Below, piece after piece: positions 1 to 7,131 of a stretch of 20,241 nt of DNA. Each line of letters opens with the position of its first letter. Within the stretch, counting starts at the first letter, position 1. The notes below the pieces were generated by a model. The model was given only the letters and a program-made list of their open reading frames with translations. It was not told the origin of the DNA and did not search any database. The DNA comes from Flavobacteriales bacterium UBA4585. GTDB taxonomy: Bacteria > Bacteroidota > Bacteroidia > Flavobacteriales > Schleiferiaceae. Both the position numbers and the translations under genes were made by a program. The stretch spans positions 1 to 20,241 of the forward strand of contig CATAQZ010000249.1 of NCBI GenBank assembly GCA_949487015.1, given 5' to 3'.

Positions 1-741
1 GCCATGATGGAGATGCAGTTTTCGGATTTTGTCACCACAGGATTTAATCAGATCGTCAATAACCTAGCGAAATTGCATTGGCGTTGGGGTCAATCCGTAG
101 ATGTTGTGATACGAATGCCTACAGGGGCTGGCGTCGCTGCGGGTCCATTCCATTCCCAAAGCACAGAGGCTTGGTTTACCCACGTTCCGGGTTTGAAAGT
201 CGTTTACCCGGCTTTTCCCGCCGAGGCGAAAGCGCTATTGATGTCCAGTTTCAACGAACCCAATCCTGTATTATTTTTCGAACACAAGGCCATGTACCGC
301 ACTGTTCGGGAGGAAGTTCAGGAGGGCGCTCAATTCATGGAATTGGGTAAGGCAGATGTCGTCTGTTCCGGAACAGATGTAACAGTTGTTACGTATGGAA
401 TGGGCGTTCATTGGACACTGGATTTGATCGAAGAAGAACGTTTAACGGGCAAATTAGAGCTGATCAACCTTCGCACCTTAGTTCCCCTAGACTTCAACGC
501 CATACGCGCCAGTGTAGCGCGTACAGGTAAAGTTATTGTACTGCAAGAAGATGTTGCTGTGGGCGGCTACGCTGAGCACATCGCATCGCGCATTGCCCAG
601 GAGTGTTGGGAAGCATTGGACGGTCCCGTGATTACGGTAAGTTCGGATGCTACGCCAGTGCCTTTTCATGCCGCGCTAGAGGAGGGGTTCTTAGCGAAAT
701 CGAAGTTGAAAGAAGCGGTTCAAAAATTACTGAGATATTAA
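1..741 (+). CDS. 2-oxoacid (branched-chain type) dehydrogenase E1, beta-subunit region, 5'-truncated by window edge
   Basis: Only the C-terminal 246 residues lie in the window; the frame is open from base 1 and ends at TAA 739-741. This is the transketolase-like half of the thiamine-diphosphate E1 that decarboxylates 2-oxo acids and feeds the acyl group to a lipoyl E2 in the cytoplasm. Visible family features are GPFHSQSTEAWFTHVPGLKVV (beta-subunit signature; compare HSQSPEAFF in BCKDH E1-beta), the INLRTLVPLD segment and EDVAVGGYAEHIA near the end. The stretch KLHWRWGQSVDVVIRMPTG most resembles, from memory, the fused alpha/beta E1 proteins of Flavobacteria (about 650-700 residues), so the missing 5' part probably also encodes the alpha half. 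The ATGs at 4 and 7 are internal, because family members have conserved sequence upstream. A branched-chain 2-oxoacid substrate is likely, but pyruvate cannot be excluded. It converges on the next gene across a shared terminator. Confidence 0.9.
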   Translation, partial: AMMEMQFSDFVTTGFNQIVNNLAKLHWRWGQSVDVVIRMPTGAGVAAGPFHSQSTEAWFTHVPGLKVVYPAFPAEAKALLMSSFNEPNPVLFFEHKAMYRTVREEVQEGAQFMELGKADVVCSGTDVTVVTYGMGVHWTLDLIEEERLTGKLELINLRTLVPLDFNAIRASVARTGKVIVLQEDVAVGGYAEHIASRIAQECWEALDGPVITVSSDATPVPFHAALEEGFLAKSKLKEAVQKLLRY

Positions 742-794
742 ACAGAATGTTGTGGGGCAACGTACAACGCGCGGCCCCCGCATGGGGCTATAAA

Positions 795-830
795 AAAACA
801 CCCCCGAGGCGCGAGCCTCGGGGGTGTTTT
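795..830. terminator. Bidirectional rho-independent terminator
   Basis: A perfect 16-bp stem, AAAACACCCCCGAGGC (795-810) pairing with 815-830, closes a GCGA (GNRA) tetraloop. A-rich sequence on the left and T-rich sequence on the right let it work on both strands. It sits between the convergent E1 gene and the secreted Asp-box protein and is probably shared by both. Confidence 0.9.
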
Positions 831-850
831 GCTTTTAAGAAAAATCGTGC

Positions 851-2758
851 TTATTCTACGATTAATTTCTTAGTGATTTTACTACCCGCACTTTCGATAG
901 TGTAGAAGTATACTCCTGAAGCGTAGTTGGTTACGTCAATTGTTTGAATGTGACGTCCAGCGTCAAGACGACCGAAGTCTTTCATTTCTACAAGTCGTCC
1001 AGTCATGTCCATGACAACCATGCTGTAATCTGCAGCTTCTGCAGACTCAATGGCCACTTTAGTGACACCTGAAGCAGGGTTAGGGAAGTTTTGGCTAACT
1101 GCGAAATTATTACGCTCAAGCTCTTCCAAACCGATATTGTTTGGATAAGGTTGGCCTAGGTAATAGAAGTCGATAGAGTTGAGAACACTGAAAGTTCCGA
1201 AATCTTCAATAGGCGCATACGTCATGTGTAATTGGTGCGAACCATCTCCGTTGTCAAAGGCCCAATCGGCTACGTTACCCCAAGTTGCATCTCCAAAAGT
1301 ACCCATAACAGTTTGTGGGCCTTCTAGAGAGTCTCCGATAACATTATATCCTTGACATCTCCAATCCGGGAATTGGTTATCAGTTGTACCACTCGCATAC
1401 GCCGTATCTGTTTCAAACCAAGAGAAGAACATCATGTCTCTATCGGTATTCATTGAAATATACGGACGGTTTGCCTCCGGCACAGGACCATTGGTTGGGT
1501 CGAAGTCGAAGTCAAATGTAAATACCTGGCTAACGATGTTACAATCCCACGAAAGACCGCCATCTGTTGTAAAGATATCCACGAGGAGATTCACGCCAGG
1601 GAAGTAATTAAAATCCGCAGCAGGTGTACCTCCGGAAGCAGCGGTCCCTGTACCTGGGAATACATGAACGAACATGTGTGGGTTACCGTTTGCATCTACA
1701 GCCAAATCATGACCACGCGTAGAAGATGTTAAGTGACCAATGCTCCATGTACCGCCAGTGATTTGATCGAAAATAGTAACTAAACTATCGCCAGAACCAT
1801 TGTCAACCAATTCATCAAGATTCGGTCCCATTATTGCGCCCCAAGACGAACCACCATTGGTTGTTTTAATGAGGTAAGGGTGGATTACTTTTGCAGGTGC
1901 AAGCGTACTGTCGTATGCTTCAAGGCTAATGTATCCCGTTGTACCGTTCGAGGCAAAGAAAATATTGGCATCACCAACGATTTTTCCATTTGCAGCTTCA
2001 TTGGTTACGGGCATGTAGGCTCTATGCTCTGTGTAGGTCATAGAGTCTGTATTCCAGTCCATGGTTCCTTTCCAAACCAGTACTGTGTCCGTGTATTCCT
2101 CAACGTCATAATCTGGTTGATGAAAGCTTAGACCCCAGAAATTTCCTCCGTCAACGTAAGAGTTGTCCAGTGTTAAGTGACCACCTGAAGTATCAACAGA
2201 TACGTTGGTCGTCGTGTTGTCCATTTTGTGGGTACCCATTAAAGCGCCACCCCATGCTCCGCCATTTGTTCCAACGAGTGTTGGTGCCCAAACAGCGATA
2301 CTTGCATTTAGCGGGTTGGTGTTGCCCGTTTCGTTTAGGATACCAATGCGCGGGTAACGCGCCACACCAGGGTATGCATAACCACTAACACTAGGGTTCC
2401 ATACCGGACCTGCGTTTGAAGTCCATGTAGAGCCTCCGTTTGTCGAATAGTCAAAGCGTAAACTTCCTGAACTATTATCGCCATTGCTCGAATAATCTGA
2501 ACGGTGAACGAAAGCGATGGTGTTTAGATCTTCATCTGCCCATATGTTCGTTTTTGGCCCAAATCCTGCGCCATAAACATTGGGTGCAGTACCAATTGCT
2601 ACTGCAGAACTCTGCTTGTGTGCAGAGGTTTTGTAGGGAATGCCGTCTGCATGCGATGCAGTATACATTTCTGAGCTGCGTCCTAGATCCGTACGAACTT
2701 CTTGTGCAGTAGCTCCAATGATACCAAGACTAGCAACAGCGAGTAATAATTTCTTCAT
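851..2758 (-). CDS. T9SS-exported Asp-box (BNR/sialidase-like repeat) protein
   Basis: 635 residues. An N-terminal signal peptide (MKKLLLAVASLGIIGATAQ, likely cut before Q19) is followed by a region with three Asp-box-like motifs: STNGGSTW at residues 105-112, TTNGGSSW near 303-310 and TTDGGLSW near 396-403. Asp boxes sit in beta-hairpins of beta-propeller folds such as sialidases and photosystem assembly proteins, so a propeller-like core is likely. The last ~85 residues (from NNFAVSQNFPNPASG to KITKKLIVE) are a type A T9SS sorting domain with the PNP motif and a GVYFYTI strand, so the protein should cross the outer membrane and be anchored or released. No sialidase arginine triad could be assigned by eye, so no enzymatic activity is claimed. 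ATG start at 2758. The gene lies 57 bp downstream of the glycosyltransferase on the same strand, with no terminator between them. Exact function unknown. Confidence 0.87.
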   Translation of the reverse strand: MKKLLLAVASLGIIGATAQEVRTDLGRSSEMYTASHADGIPYKTSAHKQSSAVAIGTAPNVYGAGFGPKTNIWADEDLNTIAFVHRSDYSSNGDNSSGSLRFDYSTNGGSTWTSNAGPVWNPSVSGYAYPGVARYPRIGILNETGNTNPLNASIAVWAPTLVGTNGGAWGGALMGTHKMDNTTTNVSVDTSGGHLTLDNSYVDGGNFWGLSFHQPDYDVEEYTDTVLVWKGTMDWNTDSMTYTEHRAYMPVTNEAANGKIVGDANIFFASNGTTGYISLEAYDSTLAPAKVIHPYLIKTTNGGSSWGAIMGPNLDELVDNGSGDSLVTIFDQITGGTWSIGHLTSSTRGHDLAVDANGNPHMFVHVFPGTGTAASGGTPAADFNYFPGVNLLVDIFTTDGGLSWDCNIVSQVFTFDFDFDPTNGPVPEANRPYISMNTDRDMMFFSWFETDTAYASGTTDNQFPDWRCQGYNVIGDSLEGPQTVMGTFGDATWGNVADWAFDNGDGSHQLHMTYAPIEDFGTFSVLNSIDFYYLGQPYPNNIGLEELERNNFAVSQNFPNPASGVTKVAIESAEAADYSMVVMDMTGRLVEMKDFGRLDAGRHIQTIDVTNYASGVYFYTIESAGSKITKKLIVE

Positions 2759-2781
2759 AAATCGTTGTTTTTGTGATAAGC

Positions 2782-2789
2782 TAAATATA
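2782..2789 (-). promoter_or_regulatory. Possible -7 promoter element for the Asp-box protein gene
   Basis: On the minus strand this reads TATATTTA, one mismatch from the Bacteroidota -7 consensus TAnnTTTG, and lies about 23 nt upstream of the ATG at 2758. No clear -33 TTG is seen at the usual distance, so the call is tentative. Confidence 0.3.
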
Positions 2790-2815
2790 ACAGGAATTCC
2801 CGGAATGAATTGCCT

Positions 2816-3853
2816 CTAATCAAGGAGAAGTTTTGAATAAAGTGTTGACAATTTTTCGCCTACACTACTTGGTGCCAAATCAGTGAAAATCCCAGGCACA
2901 GTAGGGGCTAAGGAAGAAATGTTTTGTATGACCTTTGATAGGTCCTCCTGCGAATCCACCACAAGGCATCCATCGTCATAGTAAGTGGAGCCTCCAAAAT
3001 CCTGTTTTGAGATGGCCCACAAGCCTGATTGACGCGCTTCAAAAACCGTTATTCCAAATGTTTCATAAGCGCTAAAAAGCAACAAGGCATGGTGTTGCGG
3101 CAGAATTTCGAGAATCTCAGCGTTTGACTTGCGGCCGTGGAGAAACACATTAGATCGGCCTTTTATCATTTGCGTTAATTTCGACTCATCGGGGCCGCCA
3201 CCATAAAAATGGAGTTCAAATTGCGTTTGCGGGAGATCTGAAAAGACTTCTAAGATTTTATCTTGTTGTTTAATGGAAAACACAATGTCAGCCACTACAC
3301 AAATACTTGTGGAAGAACGTTTTTTAGTAGTTCGTAGTTTCCGGTTTTCAACAATGTTCGGTACGATCTGAGTTTTCGTTTGTGGTTCAAGCTCCTTTAT
3401 GCTCTGAGCCAGTATTTGGCTTACAGGCAAAACCCTGTCGCACTCGCGCATGTACCATTTTGCTATTGCCCTACGCCAACCTTTTATGGGATGGGGATGT
3501 TGCGGTAAAAAGCCAGACCAATGCTCAGAATGTACCGTCTTAAGTCCTGCACGTTTTGCGAACCATAGCAAGGGCGCTAGATCTGGAGCATAACAATGAA
3601 AGTGAATGATATCTGGCCGTACGGCTTTTACTTTCGCGAAATAAGCACCCCATTTTGAAACAGTACTCATGGTGTTGCTTCCGTAAAGGGTGTGTCTACC
3701 GTTTCGCACTGTCGGCCCAGAATGATTCAGGAATCCGAGGATTGCAGCATCCGGGCCCACGGCATCTATGTGTTTTTGAACGAACACGCCGTTTTGAGGA
3801 TCCACTGAATTAGGGAACCATTTTACTATATGTAATACTCGAGGTGTCTTCAC
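2816..3853 (-). CDS. Glycosyltransferase family 4 (GT-B fold)
   Basis: About 345 residues from a GTG start. The protein opens PRVLHIVKWFPNSVDPQNGVFVQKHI, the usual GT4 N-terminal Rossmann strand and acceptor-side loop. It ends with the donor-binding domain, including the GT4 E-x7-E motif in SAYETFGITVFEARQSG (E264 and E272 by this start). HFYGGGPDESKL is the typical GT4 segment before the nucleotide-sugar site. It should transfer a sugar from an activated donor in the cytoplasm, for example in polysaccharide or LPS synthesis; donor and acceptor cannot be told. There is no in-frame ATG near the N-terminus: the frame is open back to a stop at 3881-3883 and offers only TTG 3862 or GTG 3853. GTG gives the natural start MKTPRVLHI. 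It is an isolated gene, not part of a visible polysaccharide cluster, and is divergent from the symporter. Confidence 0.85.
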   Translation of the reverse strand: MKTPRVLHIVKWFPNSVDPQNGVFVQKHIDAVGPDAAILGFLNHSGPTVRNGRHTLYGSNTMSTVSKWGAYFAKVKAVRPDIIHFHCYAPDLAPLLWFAKRAGLKTVHSEHWSGFLPQHPHPIKGWRRAIAKWYMRECDRVLPVSQILAQSIKELEPQTKTQIVPNIVENRKLRTTKKRSSTSICVVADIVFSIKQQDKILEVFSDLPQTQFELHFYGGGPDESKLTQMIKGRSNVFLHGRKSNAEILEILPQHHALLLFSAYETFGITVFEARQSGLWAISKQDFGGSTYYDDGCLVVDSQEDLSKVIQNISSLAPTVPGIFTDLAPSSVGEKLSTLYSKLLLD

Positions 3854-3972
3854 TAGGGCCAAGTTACGCCATAAGTCAGATCAAATGAAAGCAAGAATTG
3901 GTTAGGGGATTAATTGCGGCTAATTGTCCGAAGTACACTAAATTGGTGGATCGAATACTAAACACGCTAAAC

Positions 3973-5580
3973 ATGTTGAACGTTACGGATTACATTGTCG
4001 TCGGAATCTATTTTGTCCTGGTTTTTATAATCGCTTTTTACAGCGGCTCTAAAAAGAGCGAAAATGGCGAGGCTGCCGATTATTTTTTGGGAGGAAGAAA
4101 CCTAGGGTGGTTTGTCATAGGAGCGTCATTATTCGCATCTAATATCGGTTCCGAACACCTTGTAGGTTTGGCAGGACAGGGTGCAGCAGGAGAGTTGGTT
4201 GCCGGTCAATTTGAACTACTCGCCGCCCTCATTCTCATATTGTTGGGATGGATTTTCGTACCGTTTTATCTACGCTCCGGAGTTTTTACAATGCCTGAAT
4301 TTTTGGAAAAACGCTACAATGGTTGGGCCCGAACGTATTTGTCGTATGTAAGCATCGTTGCTTATGTGCTCACTAAAATATCAGTTACCATTTTCGCAGG
4401 AGCCATTGTTTTTACAGCACTGCTGGGTATCAACTTCTGGACTGGGGCCATTGTCATCGTTGTAGCCACTGGTATTTACACTGTTTTCGGCGGTTTCAAG
4501 GCGGTGGTGTACACGGATTTAATGCAAATGTTTGTTTTAGTAGGTGGGTCGATCGTGTTGACCGTTTTTGGATTGAGAGAATTAGGCGGTGTAGAAGAAT
4601 TGGTTGCTCATACAACTCCAGAGCATTGGAGTTTATGGCGTCCAGCGAGCGATACCAGCTATCCATGGACGGGTATTATGTTCGGTGCGCCCATTTTAGG
4701 GGTTTGGTACTGGTGTACTGACCAATTCATTGTACAGCGTGTCCTTGCAGCAAAAGATATTGATACGGCTCGAAAAGGAGCATTGTTTGGGGGATACATG
4801 AAATTGTTACCCATTTTCATCTTCATGCTACCCGGAGTTATTGCCTATGCCATTGCGCAAAAAAATCCAGAAGTACTCACCTTTGTTGTAGACGGTGAAA
4901 CACAATACGATGCGGCGTTGCCTTTAATGGTAAAAACCGTATTGCCTGCAGGTCTTCGTGGTTTAGTGGTTGCTGGATTGTTGGCGGCTTTAATGTCCTC
5001 TTTAAGCTCTGTATTCAACAGCTGTTCAACACTAATTACCTTTGATATTTATAAAAAGTACCGTCCGGAAGCATCGGATAAGGAACTGGTCAATGCAGGT
5101 CGAATTTCTACTGTCGTTTTAGTCGCACTAGGTATCGGATGGATTCCATTGATGCAAGCTATTCAAGGCGGCTTATTCCAGCAGCTCCAGTCTATTCAAG
5201 CATATATATCACCTCCGATCGCGGCAGCCTTTTTATTGGGAATTTTCTTTAAGAAAATCAATGCTGCGGGGGCGAAATGGGCTCTACTCTCAGGTGCTGC
5301 ACTTGGAATAGGTCGATTATCTCTAGAAGTGGCAGGGGGAGAGTATACAGGTTTCATTGGATGGTTGGTGCACATGAACTTTCTTCATTATGCGCTTTTA
5401 CTCTTCGCGATCTGTTCAATTATTCTTATTGGGGTAAGCTTGTTGCGTCCAGATGCTGAGAGTTACGACGATGAAACCCTAGTATGGAGTACAGCGAATG
5501 CCGTCCCAATGAGCAGCACCACAAAGGCTTTGACATTTCTCTTGGTATTGTGCGTAGTGACCTTGTGGGTGGTCCTTTAA
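3973..5580 (+). CDS. SGLT-like sodium/solute (probably sugar) symporter, SSS family
   Basis: 535 residues from ATG 3973 (MLNVTDYIVVGIYF). The frame extends upstream to a TTG at 3898, but that segment is hydrophilic and has no family resemblance. It is an inner-membrane carrier with about 14 hydrophobic helices that couples Na+ entry to solute uptake. It closely follows animal SLC5/SGLT proteins: SNIGSEHLVGLAG, MPEFLEKRY, YWCTDQFIVQRVLAAK, GYMKLLPIF, LMSSLSSVFNS and YISPPIAAAFLLGIFFK. Positions that bind sugar in human SGLT1 (N78, H83, E102, Y290, W291, K321, Q457) appear kept, by eye alignment, as N57, H62, E81, Y246, W247, K277 and Q406. The serine cluster at residues 342-346 matches the Na2 sodium site. 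Sugar transport (glucose or galactose type) is therefore the best guess; myo-inositol or sialic acid remain possible. Single gene, transcribed away from the glycosyltransferase. Confidence 0.9.
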   Translation: MLNVTDYIVVGIYFVLVFIIAFYSGSKKSENGEAADYFLGGRNLGWFVIGASLFASNIGSEHLVGLAGQGAAGELVAGQFELLAALILILLGWIFVPFYLRSGVFTMPEFLEKRYNGWARTYLSYVSIVAYVLTKISVTIFAGAIVFTALLGINFWTGAIVIVVATGIYTVFGGFKAVVYTDLMQMFVLVGGSIVLTVFGLRELGGVEELVAHTTPEHWSLWRPASDTSYPWTGIMFGAPILGVWYWCTDQFIVQRVLAAKDIDTARKGALFGGYMKLLPIFIFMLPGVIAYAIAQKNPEVLTFVVDGETQYDAALPLMVKTVLPAGLRGLVVAGLLAALMSSLSSVFNSCSTLITFDIYKKYRPEASDKELVNAGRISTVVLVALGIGWIPLMQAIQGGLFQQLQSIQAYISPPIAAAFLLGIFFKKINAAGAKWALLSGAALGIGRLSLEVAGGEYTGFIGWLVHMNFLHYALLLFAICSIILIGVSLLRPDAESYDDETLVWSTANAVPMSSTTKALTFLLVLCVVTLWVVL

Positions 5581-5595
5581 AAAAGTAATTATTGG

Positions 5596-5627
5596 TTGCA
5601 CATATTCTCGGTTTCCGATTATATTTG
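5596..5627 (+). promoter_or_regulatory. Bacteroidota-type promoter for tRNA-His
   Basis: An exact -7 element TATATTTG (5620-5627, consensus TAnnTTTG) lies 21 nt after a -33 TTG at 5596-5598. Transcription would begin near 5634, a few bases before the tRNA. Spacing and both elements fit the primary-sigma promoter of this phylum. Confidence 0.7.
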
Positions 5628-5640
5628 CGGCCCTAAACAT

Positions 5641-5715
5641 GGTGATTGTAGCTCAGCTGGTTAGAGCGCCGGATTGTGGTTCCGGAGGTCGCGGGTTCGA
5701 ACCCCGTCTTTCACC
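5641..5715 (+). tRNA. tRNA-His (anticodon GTG)
   Basis: The cloverleaf can be drawn by hand. The anticodon stem CCGGA/TCCGG encloses loop TTGTGGT with anticodon GTG. The T arm is GCGGG-TTCGAAC-CCCGT and the D arm begins GCTCAGCTGG. The extra G at position -1 (5641), paired with C73 (5715), is the histidine identity element. CCA is not encoded; the sequence continues CTTTA. In the acceptor stem, pairs 5-68 and 6-67 are both U-U, which is unusual (see findings). Confidence 0.93.
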
Positions 5716-5720
5716 CTTTA

Positions 5721-5751
5721 AAAAGCCCTGTCGTATGACGGGGCTTTTTTT
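5721..5751 (+). terminator. Rho-independent terminator after tRNA-His
   Basis: A 12-bp stem (AAAAGCCCTGTC, 5721-5732, with 5737-5748, one T-G wobble) has loop GTAT and ends in seven Ts (5745-5751). It lies directly downstream of the tRNA and would also stop read-through from the symporter. Confidence 0.88.
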
Positions 5752-5815
5752 ATTCCGATAAGCCCGCGTCAGTTTAGGAAGCGGTATCTTTAGCTTTCAA
5801 CGTAAGCCTCTTTCA

Positions 5816-6955
5816 ATGAGAATATTGGTCCTCGCATTAGTGGTTATGACCTTTCTTCCTGTAAGTGCACAGGAAACGAAATCAATAACGGGACTCCCAC
5901 TGTATTCCTATTTCGATCGGTTACTCAACGATACACTGCGCGATCCTGCCCAACCTAAATTGATTAATTACCCAACCATTGCGTATTCTCCTGAAACGCG
6001 CTGGGAATTGGGCGTTTCGAGTTTGTACATCTATTCTGCGAAGAATGATTTATCGAATCGGCTGAGCGAATTAAAAGCATTCACCTTTTATACGTTAGAG
6101 AATCAATACGGCCTATGGCTTGATCACGCGGTATACACAGACGAAAATTTGTGGTTTTTCTATGGGAAGGTGAGGTACCAGAGTTTTCCATTGTTCTATT
6201 ATGGAGTTGGGCCAGATTCGCCTCAAGACTACACCGCCCTGATAGACGGTAATTATACGTTAGTGAAAGAACGCTTCTTGCGCGCAGTACTTCCTTCGTT
6301 GTATGTTGGTCTGGAACTGGACTACCAGCGCCTTGGTAATGTCTCCTATCAAAACACGTCAACTAATTTTCTGGCTCCGGAGTTAGGTGCTAATGGTTCA
6401 ACGAATTTAGGATTGGGTTTAGGGATACTTTATGATAATATCCATAATGCAATGAATCCGCGCAAAGGGGTGTATAGCGAATGGGCATTTTTGAATTATA
6501 CCGAAGCCTTTGGCAGCGATTTTTCTTTTACCTCATATATCACGGACAATCGACTCTATCGACCCTTGGGTAAAAATCGAGTCCTAGCCGCGCAGGTGTA
6601 CGGTCAGTTTACAGCTGGCGAAGCGCCGTTCAATATGTTGGCGCTGATGGGCGGTGAGCGTTTAATGCGTGGGTACTATTTAGGTAGGTACCGCGATCAA
6701 AATTTAGTAGCGGCCCAATTGGAATATCGCATTTTACCGTTTTCCTTCTCGAAAAAGTGGGGTGCCAGTGCTTTTCTGGCTGCCGGTCAGGTCTATGGAA
6801 CACAGACCAATTTCGAATGGAACGCCATGCTGCCCACTGCAGGTGCAGGCGTCCGTTACTTGATTTTCCCAGAAAAAGATATTTACACGCGTATTGACCT
6901 TGCATTTACTCGGGAAGGAAGTGGTGTTTATTTTTTCATCGGCGAGGCATTTTAA
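5816..6955 (+). CDS. Omp85/BamA-TamA family outer-membrane beta-barrel protein without POTRA domains
   Basis: 379 residues with a signal peptide (MRILVLALVVMTFLPVSAQ) followed almost at once by barrel-like alternating strands. PTIAYSPETRWELGVSS starts the first strands. MNPRKGVYSEWAF (NPRKG at about 214-218) and the L6-loop motif LMRGYYLGRYRDQN (R285-G286) are hallmarks of the bacterial surface antigen barrel (Omp85; VRGF/Y motif). The chain ends in phenylalanine (FFIGEAF), as outer-membrane barrels do for BAM recognition. BamA itself is about 800 residues with five POTRA domains; here only about 30 residues separate the signal peptide from the barrel, so this is a stand-alone barrel of the kind often called surface antigen or D15 protein in Bacteroidota. 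Possible roles are insertion, translocation or porin-like transport; none is shown by context. It has no evident terminator and no operon partner. Confidence 0.82.
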   Translation: MRILVLALVVMTFLPVSAQETKSITGLPLYSYFDRLLNDTLRDPAQPKLINYPTIAYSPETRWELGVSSLYIYSAKNDLSNRLSELKAFTFYTLENQYGLWLDHAVYTDENLWFFYGKVRYQSFPLFYYGVGPDSPQDYTALIDGNYTLVKERFLRAVLPSLYVGLELDYQRLGNVSYQNTSTNFLAPELGANGSTNLGLGLGILYDNIHNAMNPRKGVYSEWAFLNYTEAFGSDFSFTSYITDNRLYRPLGKNRVLAAQVYGQFTAGEAPFNMLALMGGERLMRGYYLGRYRDQNLVAAQLEYRILPFSFSKKWGASAFLAAGQVYGTQTNFEWNAMLPTAGAGVRYLIFPEKDIYTRIDLAFTREGSGVYFFIGEAF

Positions 6956-7072
6956 AAGCAATCTACGGTTACTGTTGCCTAATAATGCGGCGTGAACAAA
7001 ATCAAATCCCCTGTGGTTATATAGGTTCGTTTTGGTACAATTCTTTCAAAAACCATTGATTTTACTATAATT

Positions 7073-7080
7073 TAACTTTG
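7073..7080 (+). promoter_or_regulatory. Second possible -7 element upstream of the NrtR-like regulator
   Basis: TAACTTTG matches TAnnTTTG exactly, 52 nt upstream of ATG 7132. The nearest upstream TTG (7056-7058) is only 14 nt away, shorter than the usual 19-21, so it may be a weaker or alternative start site. Confidence 0.3.
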
Positions 7081-7085
7081 AAATG

Positions 7086-7115
7086 TTGGTCCCAAAATGA
7101 CATTTTATATTTTTG
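7086..7115 (+). promoter_or_regulatory. Promoter of the NrtR-like regulator
   Basis: -33 TTG (7086-7088), 19-nt spacer, then -7 TATTTTTG (7108-7115), an exact TAnnTTTG. The predicted start near 7122 leaves a leader of roughly 10 nt before ATG 7132. The 176-nt gap after the barrel gene holds this promoter, the -7-like site at 7073-7080 and otherwise AT-rich sequence. Confidence 0.6.
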
Positions 7116-7131
7116 CCTAAAATAAAGTTGT

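Noticed and set aside
603..905. 100-residue open frame overlapping the E1 gene end and the terminator
   Set aside because: It reads through a 16-bp terminator stem and overlaps two real genes; its composition is not protein-like.
2793..2806. Small overlapping palindromes (GGAATTCC and ATTCCCGGAAT) upstream of the Asp-box gene
   Set aside because: Short, no T-tract so not a terminator, and no second copy elsewhere to suggest an operator.
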